Source of the DNA: Polyangium mundeleinium
GTDB lineage: Bacteria > Myxococcota_A > Polyangia > Polyangiales > Polyangiaceae
Direction: 5' to 3'
Length of the DNA: 64,000 nt
Assembly (NCBI RefSeq): GCF_028369105.1
Contig: NZ_JAQNDO010000001.1
Location: 12,680,501-12,744,500 of the forward strand
The position numbers and the translations under genes are program-made. Each line of letters starts with the position of its first letter. Within the stretch, counting starts at the first letter, position 1. Shown here one piece after another: positions 15,956-25,529 of this stretch. The notes below the pieces were generated by a model. It saw nothing but the letters and a program-made list of their open reading frames with translations, had not been told where the DNA came from and did no database searches.

Positions 15956-16809
15956 GGGGCTTTCGCGAGGTCCTCGCCGTGGATGGCGCGGGCGACGGCG
16001 AAGAGTCCATCACCGATGCGGGGGCCGGGGCGCAAGACGTCCGAGCCGACGACGCGGATCTGGCCTTTCTGGACGGCGCGGAGCTCACGCCAGCCGGGCG
16101 TGTTCTCCACGCGCTCGCGGAGCGTCTTCGTGGCGCGCATGTCGGAGGCGCCGTCGAGCAGGACGTCGGGATCGAGCGCGAGCAGGTGCTCGAGGCCGAT
16201 CGTCGGGTACGCGCCGCCGCGGGTGATGACGTTCTCGCCGCCCGCGAGGCGCACGAGCTCATCGGGAAAACTGCCCGGACCGGCGACGACGATCGGCGAC
16301 ACGTCGAACACGAAGAGCACGCGTTTTTTAGGTTTTCCCGCGACGAGCGCGGCGAGCGTGTTCCGTTTCTCCTCGATGCCCTGCGCGATCCGCTTCGCCT
16401 CGGCCTCGTGGCCCACGCGGCGACCGAGCTCGACGATCATGCTCGTGATGCCGTCGAGGGACTCGGTCTCGGGGAAAAACGTGTCGATGCCGTGGGCGCG
16501 CAGCCCCTCTTCGAGCGCGGGCCCGGCGGGGCCACGCGCGCCGACGACGAGCGTGGGCGCGAGCGCGACGATCGCCTCGACGTTTGGATCGGCGTACCCG
16601 CCGACGACGGGCAGCGCCTCGGCCTCCTTCGGAGCGTCGCAGTACCGGGAGCGCCCGACGAGCAGGCCTCCGGCGCCGATCGCGAACATCGTCTCCGTCG
16701 TGCTCGGCGAGAGCGAGACGACACGAAGCGGTTTGTCCTTGCCGGTGCCCCGCGAGCACGCGGAGAAGGCGAGCGCGGCGAGCGCGAGGGTGAACGAGCG
16801 TCGCTTCAC
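15952..16809 (-). CDS. BtuF-like metal-chelate/cobalamin-binding lipoprotein
   Basis: 285 residues. The GTG start overlaps the protease stop (GTGA). The lipoprotein signal is LALAALAFSACSRG. The body is a type III (helical-backbone) binding protein: RVVSLSPSTTETMFAIGAGG, LLVGRSRYCDAPKEAEALP, VVGGYADPNVEAIVALAPTL, IDTFFPETESLDGI and AGGENVITRGG. The 'SLSPSTTETMFAIGA' and 'RS.YCDAP' blocks are those of BtuF, which gives cobalamin to BtuCD, but iron-siderophore receptors share the fold. No BtuCD permease or ATPase is nearby. Placement between a protease and an rRNA methyltransferase gives no functional hint. Confidence 0.88.
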   Translation of the reverse strand: MKRRSFTLALAALAFSACSRGTGKDKPLRVVSLSPSTTETMFAIGAGGLLVGRSRYCDAPKEAEALPVVGGYADPNVEAIVALAPTLVVGARGPAGPALEEGLRAHGIDTFFPETESLDGITSMIVELGRRVGHEAEAKRIAQGIEEKRNTLAALVAGKPKKRVLFVFDVSPIVVAGPGSFPDELVRLAGGENVITRGGAYPTIGLEHLLALDPDVLLDGASDMRATKTLRERVENTPGWRELRAVQKGQIRVVGSDVLRPGPRIGDGLFAVARAIHGEDLAKAP

Positions 16810-18026
16810 CGCGTGCGGCGCCGCAGACCGAGCGCGACGAGCGCGAGCGCGAAGATGCCGCCGCGCCAGGGCACGGGCTTCGTCGGATCGGCGTTCACGC
16901 TGCAGGAGCTGTCGTTCGAGAGGTCGGGACCGGGCGTTTCTTCCTCGCCCCAGCCGGCGCCCGACGAACCTTCGCCCTTGAAGCAGACGCCCTGGCCGTT
17001 GCTGTCGGCATCGCAGTACCAGCCGTCGGGGCAGGGCGCCTTCTCGTTGCAGAGGCGCGTGCAGTACTGCTCCTTGCCGTCGTTCACGCAGCGGCCCGAG
17101 GCGCAGTCCGAGGGCTCATTGCAGGCGTCGCCGGGCGTGTACGTGTAGTCGGGGTCCGTCGACGCGCCGTTCGCCCACGCGGGCACGGGATAACCGCCCA
17201 TCTCCGCGGCCTTGATCGCCGTGTCCTTGATCCACTGATCCCAGGCCTTCACGTAGCCGTAGATCGGAGTCGAGCAGTTGAAGCCGCCGCGCGAGGTCAC
17301 GCCGATGACGCGGTTCTTCAGGTCGATCGCAGGCCCACCGGAGTCCCCCTGGCAGACGCCGGCGTTGCCCATCCACTCGGTCGTTTTGACCTGCCCCTGC
17401 GGGCACTCCTCGGTGACGCAGGTGATGGTGAGGTCGTCACGGCGGCGACGCGCGCCCGCGCCGTTGCCCGCGCCGTCCGTCGCGCCGAACCCGATCGCGG
17501 AGTACTTCTCGCCCGTGACAAGCGGCTCGTCGAGGCGCGGCACGAGGGGCTTCGCTTCCGCCTCGGGGATGTTCTCCGCGAGGATCAGGATCGCCTGATC
17601 CTGGCCGCAGAAATCGTCACCGGCGGGCAGGAGCACGACTTCCTTGGTGGCCCGGTACTCCGAGGGGTTTTGCGAGAGCTCGGGCCCGGTCGTGACGAGG
17701 TAGCTGCTCGGCGCGGCGGGCGGAGAGAACTTGGTCACACCGCACTCGACGGTGCCTTGGTTGTTGTTGATCTCCGAGACACAGTGGCGCGCCGTGAGCA
17801 CGAGGTTCGGCGCGAGGAGCGAGCCGGTGCAGATGCCGCCGAGGTTCGTCGCGTAAATCCCGACGACCGCGGTGTCTTTGTCGTCCGGATAGCCGCCGCT
17901 GATGTCGAGCTCCGCCTCGGCAACGGCGCCCTCGGGCGCCGGTTGCGACACGTCACCGCAGCCGGCGACGAGCGCGAAAACGCCGAGGAACAGGGCAAAA
18001 CGAGCGCGGGGCGGACACGAGACCAT
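16806..18026 (-). CDS. Trypsin-like serine protease lipoprotein with MYXO-CTERM-like tail
   Basis: 406 residues. The ATG at 18026 is chosen because ggagg lies six bases upstream and a lipoprotein signal (FALFLGVFALVAGCGD) follows at once. The S1 triad is complete: His in VLTARHCVS, Asp in CGQDQAILIL and Ser in CQGDSGGP. Residues about 300-360 are Cys-rich (CNEPSDCASGRCVNDGKEQ), of the kind seen in myxobacterial secreted proteins. The end is SSCSVN, a short spacer, PWRGGIFALALVALGLRRRTR: a Cys, a membrane segment and Arg residues as in MYXO-CTERM sorting tails. Two surface-anchoring signals on one protein are notable. It is first in an operon with btuF-like and tlyA. Confidence 0.9.
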   Translation of the reverse strand: MVSCPPRARFALFLGVFALVAGCGDVSQPAPEGAVAEAELDISGGYPDDKDTAVVGIYATNLGGICTGSLLAPNLVLTARHCVSEINNNQGTVECGVTKFSPPAAPSSYLVTTGPELSQNPSEYRATKEVVLLPAGDDFCGQDQAILILAENIPEAEAKPLVPRLDEPLVTGEKYSAIGFGATDGAGNGAGARRRRDDLTITCVTEECPQGQVKTTEWMGNAGVCQGDSGGPAIDLKNRVIGVTSRGGFNCSTPIYGYVKAWDQWIKDTAIKAAEMGGYPVPAWANGASTDPDYTYTPGDACNEPSDCASGRCVNDGKEQYCTRLCNEKAPCPDGWYCDADSNGQGVCFKGEGSSGAGWGEEETPGPDLSNDSSCSVNADPTKPVPWRGGIFALALVALGLRRRTR

Positions 18027-18339
18027 CAGCGACCTCCAGGGAGCGGCACGCGCGTGCGCCACGATGCATCGGGAGAGCACGCGCAAGGAGGCGCCATTGT
18101 AGAAAGGCGCCTCCGGACGCGCACGCGTTCTCTGTGCGACGCCCGCGGGATACGAGAGTTTTACGCGGCGCGGAATCCTGCAATCCGATTGCAAGACGTG
18201 GGGGAGAGGGCGGGCCACGCGCCTTCGCCAAGGTGGCGGCCGCCGGGGCCCGCCATGGCGGCGCCAGGGTGTTGGGTGAGCGATCGCGCGGAATTCCGGC
18301 CGATGCAAGGGCGGCCCGGCGCTTGCTGCATCGCGGGAC
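18027..18339. promoter_or_regulatory. Divergent intergenic region between protease and comEC genes
   Basis: 313 bases without a gene; both neighbours read outward from it. It holds the ribosome site of the protease (ggagg, minus strand), a perfect hairpin at 18087-18114, and a lower-GC stretch (about 18150-18195, with gagagttttacg and gcaatccgattgcaag) that is a reasonable place for promoters. The last part includes a 7-base inverted repeat gcaatccgattgc. I could not assign a sigma-factor motif with confidence. Confidence 0.5.
18087..18114. promoter_or_regulatory. Perfect 9-bp inverted repeat in the protease leader
   Basis: ggaggcgcc (18087-18095) and ggcgcctcc (18106-18114) surround a 10-base loop, attgtagaaa, which is far less GC-rich than the stem. 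It lies about 60 bases upstream of the protease start codon. It could be an mRNA hairpin or a dimeric regulator site. In the transcript of the protease one arm of the stem contains ggagg, able to mimic a ribosome site. Confidence 0.45.
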
Positions 18340-20724
18340 GTGACCGACAAGCTGCTGCTCACCGCGCTCGCGCTCGCCGCGGGTTCCGCCCTGGCACGCG
18401 CGCCGCTTCCCGCCGCACTCGCGGCCGTGGTCTCGCTCTTCCTCTTGCGCCGTCACCTCGAACGGTGGGCGCTCGTGGTCCTCGCGCTCGTCCTCGCCCT
18501 CGGCGCGCTGCGGGCCCGCGCGGCGATCGACGAAGCCGCGGCCCTGCACGCGCGCGTGACCGAGGCGCTCGGCCCTCCAGGCCGCTGCGAAGGGGAAGCT
18601 ATCGTGCTGCGTTCGCCGGTGGTGCAGCGCGGCGAGCCCGCGCCTCCAGGAGAAGAACGCGGCGAGGCCCGCATCGAGGTGGAGCTCTTCCAGGGCGCCT
18701 GTGAACGTGGCCCGCTCGAAGGGCCGCTCCGCGCGAGGCTTCACGGCGCACCCGAGGATCTCGCGCGTGGCGATCGCGTGCGTCTCGTCGCGGACCTCGC
18801 CCCGGTCCATCTCTTCCTGAACGAGAGCCTGCCCGACCCGCGCCCCTCCATCGCGCGGAGCGGCGTCGCCGCGTCGGGTGGCCTCGTCGATCTCGAACGC
18901 GTCTCGCGCGGCCAGGGCATCCCCGCGTGGATCGATCGCGCCCGCGCCCACGTGCGCCGCCGCATCGAGGCGACGTTCCACCCCGAGGCCGAGCCGCTCG
19001 CGCGCGCCCTCGTCCTCGGCGAGACGGATCTCCACGAGGCCGACAACGAGGCCTTCCGCCGGAGCGGCCTGTCTCATCTGCTCGCGGTCTCCGGCACGCA
19101 CCTCGTTCTCGCCGTCGCGGGCCTCGCGGCCGCCGCGCGCGCCTTGCTCCTGCGCGTCACGCCGCTCTCGGCGCGCCTCGACGTCGGCCGCATCTCCGCG
19201 GCGCTCGCGATCCCCACGTCGTGGCTTTATGCGGATTTCGCGGGCGGCAGCGGCTCGGCGTTGCGCGCCGCGGGCATGCTCTCCGTGGTGATGCTCGTGC
19301 GCGCGCTCGGCCGTCGCCCGAGCGGCGTGCGTGCCTTCGGCGGTTCGCTCCTGCTCGCGGCGATCCTCGATCCGCTCGTCGGCAGCGACCCGTCGTTCGT
19401 CCTGTCCGCGGCGGCGACGGCGGGGCTGCTCGGGCTCGATCGACCCATCGCGCACCACCTCGTGCGTGGCCCCGCGCTCGTGCGCGCCGTGTTGCGACCG
19501 ATCGCCACGACGCTCGCCGCGATGGTCGGCTGCACGCCGTTCCTCGCGATGATGACGCCTTCCTTGTCGTTGCTCGGCATCCTCGCGAACCTCGTCGCCG
19601 CGCCGATCGGCGAGCTCGCGGCGCTGCCCGTTTGCCTCCTGCACGCCACGCTCGCGTGGGCGCCTCCGGTCGAGCGTGGCGCGGCCCTCCTCGGCTCGGG
19701 CGCGCTGCTCGCAGTGCGCGCGGTCGCCCGCGTGACGAGTGATCTCGGCGGGATCGTCACCTTCCCACCGCCCACGCCCTCCCAGCTCGCAGCCGTGGCC
19801 GTCACTGCGCTCGCCGCGATCCTCGCCAAGGACGCGCTTCGCCGCGGCGCTGCGCTCGCGCTCGGGTTTGCCGCGCTCCTCGTGCTGGAGCAGGGCGCCG
19901 CCCATGCGGGGAGCGCCCGAGGACGGCTCCGCGTCCGCACGCTCGACGTGGGCCAGGGCGATTCGATCCTCATCGACCTGCCCGACGGAAAAACCATGCT
20001 CATCGACGGCGGAGGCTTCATGGGGAGCCCTGTCGACACGGGGACACGTGTCGTGCTCCCCGTGCTGCGCGCGCTTCGCAAGGAGCGCGTCGACATCGTC
20101 GTCCTCTCGCACCCGCACCCGGATCACTTCGGCGGTCTCGTCTCCACGCTTCCCGCGATCGAGGTCGGCGAGCTGTGGGACACGGGCCAGGGCGAAGACC
20201 ACGGCGCTGGGCCGACCTACGCTTCGATGCTCGCGAACCTACGTCACCGGAAGATCCCGATTCGCAGGCCCGACACGCTCTGCGGCAAACACGTGATCGG
20301 CGGCGCCACCATCGAAGTCCTCGCCCCCTGCCCCGGGTTCGTCCCCGACGAGAGCGCGAACGACAACTCCTTCGTTCTACGCATCACCTACGGCCAAAGG
20401 TCGGCGCTGCTCGTCGGTGATGCCGAGGCCGCGGCCGAACGCTCGCTCGTCGAAAAGAACCCGGCCGCCCTCCGCGCCGATCTCCTCAAGCTCGGCCACC
20501 ACGGCAGCCGCACCTCCACGACGCCGACTTTCCTCGACGCCGTGCGCCCGAGCGTGGCCCTCGTCTGCTCCGGCGTGCGCAACCGCTACGGCCACCCCGA
20601 CCCCGGCGTCCTCGCCTCGCTGCGCGCCCGCGCCATCACCATCGCCCGGACCGACCGGGGCGGCGACGTTGTTTGGGAGACCGACGGCGAGGCCGTACAC
20701 CTCGCGCGCCCCTCCGCCCGCTGA
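18340..20724 (+). CDS. comEC: ComEC/Rec2-family DNA uptake channel protein
   Basis: 794 residues, GTG start. Layout follows ComEC: three N-terminal membrane segments, an OB-like extracellular domain (DUF4131, about 60-190), the competence domain with RALVLGETDLHEADNEAFRRSG and LSHLLAVSGTHLVL (about 225-250) and several more membrane helices, then a metallo-beta-lactamase domain from about 530. That domain has LDVGQGDSILIDLPDG, LIDGGG, LSHPHPDHFGGL (about 588) and KLGHHGSRTSTTPTFLD. ComEC carries single-stranded DNA through the inner membrane during natural transformation, and the C-terminal domain is thought to degrade the other strand. All metal-binding residues appear intact. Confidence 0.93.
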   Translation: MTDKLLLTALALAAGSALARAPLPAALAAVVSLFLLRRHLERWALVVLALVLALGALRARAAIDEAAALHARVTEALGPPGRCEGEAIVLRSPVVQRGEPAPPGEERGEARIEVELFQGACERGPLEGPLRARLHGAPEDLARGDRVRLVADLAPVHLFLNESLPDPRPSIARSGVAASGGLVDLERVSRGQGIPAWIDRARAHVRRRIEATFHPEAEPLARALVLGETDLHEADNEAFRRSGLSHLLAVSGTHLVLAVAGLAAAARALLLRVTPLSARLDVGRISAALAIPTSWLYADFAGGSGSALRAAGMLSVVMLVRALGRRPSGVRAFGGSLLLAAILDPLVGSDPSFVLSAAATAGLLGLDRPIAHHLVRGPALVRAVLRPIATTLAAMVGCTPFLAMMTPSLSLLGILANLVAAPIGELAALPVCLLHATLAWAPPVERGAALLGSGALLAVRAVARVTSDLGGIVTFPPPTPSQLAAVAVTALAAILAKDALRRGAALALGFAALLVLEQGAAHAGSARGRLRVRTLDVGQGDSILIDLPDGKTMLIDGGGFMGSPVDTGTRVVLPVLRALRKERVDIVVLSHPHPDHFGGLVSTLPAIEVGELWDTGQGEDHGAGPTYASMLANLRHRKIPIRRPDTLCGKHVIGGATIEVLAPCPGFVPDESANDNSFVLRITYGQRSALLVGDAEAAAERSLVEKNPAALRADLLKLGHHGSRTSTTPTFLDAVRPSVALVCSGVRNRYGHPDPGVLASLRARAITIARTDRGGDVVWETDGEAVHLARPSAR

Positions 20725-20806
20725 CGCGGGGATCTCGGGTGTTTCCTTGAGGAAATCGGCTGGGATCGCTTGCGCCACCGAGCCTGCTGAAGGAGTCTCT
20801 TCCCGA

Positions 20807-22284
<1,478 letters not shown>

Positions 22285-22288
<4 letters not shown>

Positions 22289-22536
22289 AGACCATCACCC
22301 TGTACACACGGGAGCGATGTCACCTCTGCGACGTGGCCAAAGAGGCGCTCGAACAGGTGCGCAGCACGGAGCCCTTCGAGCTTCTGGTCGTGGACCTCGA
22401 CCACGAGGCCCCGGCCGAAAAGCGCGCGGCCTACGATTGGGACGTGCCCGTCCTGGAGCTCGACGGCCGTAAAATCATGAAGCACCGCGTCGACGAGGCG
22501 CGGCTCCTGCGGTTGATCCGCGCATCCGAGGCGTGA
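22285..22536 (+). CDS. Glutaredoxin-like (DUF836) small protein
   Basis: 83 residues. TLYTRERCHLCDVAKEALEQ holds the CxxC active site (Cys-His-Leu-Cys), WDVPVLELDGRKIMKHRV has the cis-Pro of the thioredoxin fold, and the length agrees with DUF836 glutaredoxins. The ATG overlaps the radical-SAM stop (ATGA), and a third thioredoxin-fold gene follows 43 bases on. Probably a cytoplasmic dithiol reductant; the partner is not known. Confidence 0.9.
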
Positions 22537-22579
22537 GCGAGTGGGCGCAAGGGCGCCCTTGCGCTATGGAGGTCGAGGC

Positions 22580-23248
22580 ATGAAGTCGTCCACGCTCCTG
22601 CAGATCGTCTTCATCGTGGCCGCGGCCATCGCCGTCTTCGGCTTCGTCACGGCCGCGAAGAACGATCAGGTCCGCGCGAGCTGCACCGCGATGTGTGGCC
22701 TCAGCCCCGCGTACGCCGGCCGCGATCGTCTCGCGCCCGACTTCGAGCTGCCCGACCTCGACGGCAAACCCGTCCGGCTCTCGTCGTTCCGCGGCAAGGT
22801 CGTCTTCCTCAACTTCTGGACCGAGACGTGCGGCCCCTGCAAAGAGGAAATGCCCTCGCTCGCCACGCTCGCGCGCGTGCTGCACGGCCGCAAGGACATG
22901 GTCCTCCTGACCGTCACGATCGACGAGGACCGCACGAAGGTGCGTGACCTCCTGCGCGTGTTGCTCGACGGCGACCCGCCCTTCCCCGTGCTCTTCGACA
23001 CGGACTCGAAGATCGTCGCCGACCGCTACGGCACGAAGCTCTTTCCGGAGACCTGGCTCATCGACAAGAACGGCATCATCCGCGCCCGCTTCGACGGCGC
23101 ACGCGACTGGTCCGAGGCGAGCGCCATCGAGATCGGCGAGATGCTCAAGAAGCCCTCGGGCGCGGTCCTCGACTTCGGCTGCCCCGTCGACTTCATCCAG
23201 GGCGTGCCTCGCGGCAAACACGCGTCCCTGTGCATGGACGACTCCTGA
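22580..23248 (+). CDS. Membrane-anchored TlpA/ResA-like thioredoxin
   Basis: 222 residues. The ATG at 22580 is chosen for its ggaggtcgagg ribosome site and because a signal anchor (LLQIVFIVAAAIAVFGFV) follows. The domain begins LAPDFELPDLDGKPVRLSSF and has FWTETCGPCKEEMPSL with the CxxC pair, and FPETWLIDKNGII. Such proteins reduce or oxidise thiols outside the inner membrane, as in cytochrome c maturation. Two further Cys in ASCTAMCGLSP near the anchor and one near the C-terminus (DFGCPVDF) are extra to the family. It lies in the comEC-side gene run together with the glutaredoxin-like gene. Confidence 0.9.
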   Translation: MKSSTLLQIVFIVAAAIAVFGFVTAAKNDQVRASCTAMCGLSPAYAGRDRLAPDFELPDLDGKPVRLSSFRGKVVFLNFWTETCGPCKEEMPSLATLARVLHGRKDMVLLTVTIDEDRTKVRDLLRVLLDGDPPFPVLFDTDSKIVADRYGTKLFPETWLIDKNGIIRARFDGARDWSEASAIEIGEMLKKPSGAVLDFGCPVDFIQGVPRGKHASLCMDDS

Positions 23249-23267
23249 AGCTACATTGGCGCCCGCG

Positions 23268-23933
23268 ATGACTTCTCGCAGGCCAGACGGAGAACCGAGC
23301 GCCCCCGACGAACGCGTCGTCGCCGCGCGCCAAGCGCTGCTCGAAGGCGTCGGCGCGGAGATCGCCGCCTCGTTCCCCGGCATCACGCGGCTCGGCGGGC
23401 AGGTCGTCGCCGCGCTCTACCTCGCCGACAGCCCGCGCTCGATGGACGAGCTCTCGATGGAGCTCGGCCGATCGAAGAGCAACATCTTCGCGAACCTGCG
23501 CGGCCTCGAAGCGGCGGGCATCATCGAGCGCCGACGCGAGTCCGGCGCGCGGCACGACTCGTACACGCTGCGAGGCAAGTACCCCGACGTGATCATCGGC
23601 GCCTACCTCGCGCGCCTGCGCCGCGTCGTGCAGGACAAACGCGCCCTCTCGCGCCGCGCCCTCGGCCTGCTCGGCGACGCGCAGGGCGACGAGGCGAACG
23701 CGCTCCGCAAGCGGCTCGACGACCTCTCGCGCAAATACGATCTCTTCGCCGAGCTGATGGACCGCTACGTCCCGAACACGGACGGCCCGGTGGACCTCGA
23801 ACGGCTCATCGCCCTGATCCCCGAGCCCGTCCTGCGCGCGCTCATGACGGCCGTGAAGGCCGCGTTCTCCGTGGCCGACACGATCGCCACGCACCACGAA
23901 GAAGCGCTCCGTCGCGCGAACCGCAAGCGCTGA
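23268..23933 (+). CDS. GbsR/MarR-type transcriptional regulator
   Basis: 221 residues. A winged helix spans about 45-115: LYLADSPRSMDELSMELG, RSKSNIFANLRGLEAAGIIE and the wing RRRESGARHDSYTLRGKY. 'SKSN.F.NLR.L...G.I' is the GbsR recognition-helix signature, known from regulators of choline/glycine betaine genes and of membrane functions. The C-terminal half is helical and may form the dimer or ligand site. The target genes cannot be told; no osmoprotectant genes are near. It is the last gene of the plus-strand run and abuts the next gene end to end. Confidence 0.88.
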   Translation: MTSRRPDGEPSAPDERVVAARQALLEGVGAEIAASFPGITRLGGQVVAALYLADSPRSMDELSMELGRSKSNIFANLRGLEAAGIIERRRESGARHDSYTLRGKYPDVIIGAYLARLRRVVQDKRALSRRALGLLGDAQGDEANALRKRLDDLSRKYDLFAELMDRYVPNTDGPVDLERLIALIPEPVLRALMTAVKAAFSVADTIATHHEEALRRANRKR

Positions 23934-24323
23934 CTAGCTCGCCGCTTGATCCTGTTCGAGCATCCGCTCGATCCGATCCCGCACGATCCGCGCCGTCGCC
24001 ATCCGTTCGAACTCGCCCGCGTCCGCCGGCAGCAGCTTGCACGCGAGCGTCCGCGCATCCGCCACCGGCGCCGCTCCCTCCGCGAGCCACACGACCACGT
24101 GCGGACTCGCCAGCGCCTCGTCGAGCTTCAAGATCGACGGCGTTTCCAGGCCGATCTCCGCCAGCACCGCCGGCACCTCGGCGGGCAGCGGCGACAGCTC
24201 GCCGGAGGTCGCCGCCACTGCGTCCGTATGACCGAGCGCGCGCGCGACCGCGGCGCCGAGGGCCGCGAGCGCGCCGCCTGTGGCGTCGGCGAAGCAGAGC
24301 GGCCGATGGGGCTTCGTGGTCAC
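23934..24323 (-). CDS. Low-molecular-weight phosphatase/arsenate-reductase-like protein, active site altered
   Basis: 129 residues from the GTG at 24323, 11 bases after the stop of the FHA frame upstream. The order of segments follows the ArsC/LMW-phosphatase fold: a first strand and loop RPLCFADATGGALAALGAAVARALG, then AVAATSGELSPLPAEVPAVL, AEIGLETPSILKLDEAL, and the strand HVVVWLAEG. In active members the first loop is CxxxxxR(S/T); here Cys9 remains, but Gly takes the place of Arg, and the final Asp loop (DP.) is not seen. It may therefore be a non-catalytic binding protein. The homology is read by eye and needs a profile test. It is likely cotranscribed with the FHA gene. Confidence 0.6.
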   Translation of the reverse strand: MTTKPHRPLCFADATGGALAALGAAVARALGHTDAVAATSGELSPLPAEVPAVLAEIGLETPSILKLDEALASPHVVVWLAEGAAPVADARTLACKLLPADAGEFERMATARIVRDRIERMLEQDQAAS

Positions 24324-24334
24324 GAGGGATCCGC

Positions 24335-25452
24335 CTAGTTCGTGTTGAGCTCGACGCGCAAGAGCTTGCGGCCGATGAAGAGGTAGTCGCCGTGCCCGAG
24401 CTCGCGCTCGCTCTTGATGCGCACGTACGTGCCGTTGCGGCTGTTCAGATCGGTCAGCGAGAAGCGCCCGCTGCTCTCCTCGATCCGGCAGTGCGAGCCC
24501 GACATGTAGAGGTCGCCCGGGAAGTTCAGATCGCCGCCTTCGCGCCCGATCTGCAGCGACGAACCACGCGCGCACACCGTCATGCCGACCGCGCCGCCTT
24601 GGAGGATCTGCGTGAGCCGGAAGGGGCTCGGATGCTTCGGCGACGAATAAAAATACGTGCCGTCCGGGTCCTGCCCGTCGGAGGGCTTGGGCTCGAATCG
24701 AGGCGGAAGAGCTGCTCGCCGGCGAGGAACGTGTCGCTCGGGACGATGTCGACGGTGCCGCGCACGCGGATGTAGACGCCGTTCAGCGAGCCCTCGTCGC
24801 GCACGACGAGCTTGCCGTCTCGGTAGAAGAAGTTCGCGTGTTTCGGAGAGACGAACGGATCGTCGGGGAAGACGAGCTGACCGTTTCGGCCGACGATGTG
24901 CTGCTCGGCCTTCAGGTGGAAGCTCAGGCCGTCCATGCCTTCGCCGCGGATCAGGATGAGCTTCGCCTTCGCCGGGTTCTGCATGTCCCCGAAGAAGAGC
25001 GTCTGCGCGTTCATGATCTCGAGCGGAACCGCAGTCCCGCACCTCCCGCAGAACTTGTGGCCCGAGGGGACGCCGCTCGAACAGGAACGGCAGACGTAGT
25101 TACGGGCTTGCTCCATGAGCTCCTCCTGCGATAGGTCCGCGAACTCGCTTCGTGCTGGTGTTTTCTGCGCGGGAACGGCGCCCGCCGCGGGGGCGCGGCG
25201 AGGTCCCACGGAGGTCGCCGCGGCGGGCAGCGGCGTCGCGGGGCGATGCAGCGGCGGCGCTGGCGTCGTCGCGGGACGGGCCGAAACGGCCGGACGCACG
25301 GGCGCCGGCGGCAGCGGCGTCGGCAGGACGGATTGCCGGCTCCCGAACAGGGCCAGATCGTTGTCGCACGCCGTGCAGCTCGTGGCGCCCATGGAGCTCC
25401 ACGTGTCGCACTGACCGCAAACGATGCCTATCTCGTGCTGCTCGTTGCCCAA
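24335..25452 (-). pseudogene. Double zinc-ribbon, double FHA-domain protein, interrupted by a frameshift
   Basis: The N-terminal frame starts with TTG at 25452. It has a zinc ribbon (Cys12, 15, 26, 29), a Pro/Ala linker, a second ribbon (YVCRSCSS...FCGRCG) and a first FHA domain (IVGRNGQLVF, SPKHANFFYRDGKL, SLNGVYIRV). At about 24690-24700 it leaves frame. The next frame continues with PKPSDGQDPDGTYFYSS and a second FHA domain (LQIGREGGDLNF, MSGSHCRIEE, DLNSRNGTYVRI) and stops at 24335. Adding one base near gattcgagccc would restore LDSEPKPSDG. So this is a single-base deletion, or a sequencing error, in an otherwise normal gene. FHA domains bind phosphothreonine; such proteins often serve Ser/Thr-kinase signalling. 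Confidence 0.75.
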
Positions 25453-25529
25453 CGTCGTTCCTCGGGGACACCCGGTTCTAAACGGCGATCGAGAGGAGGG
25501 TCAAGCAAACAAGGATCCGAACGATCGCC

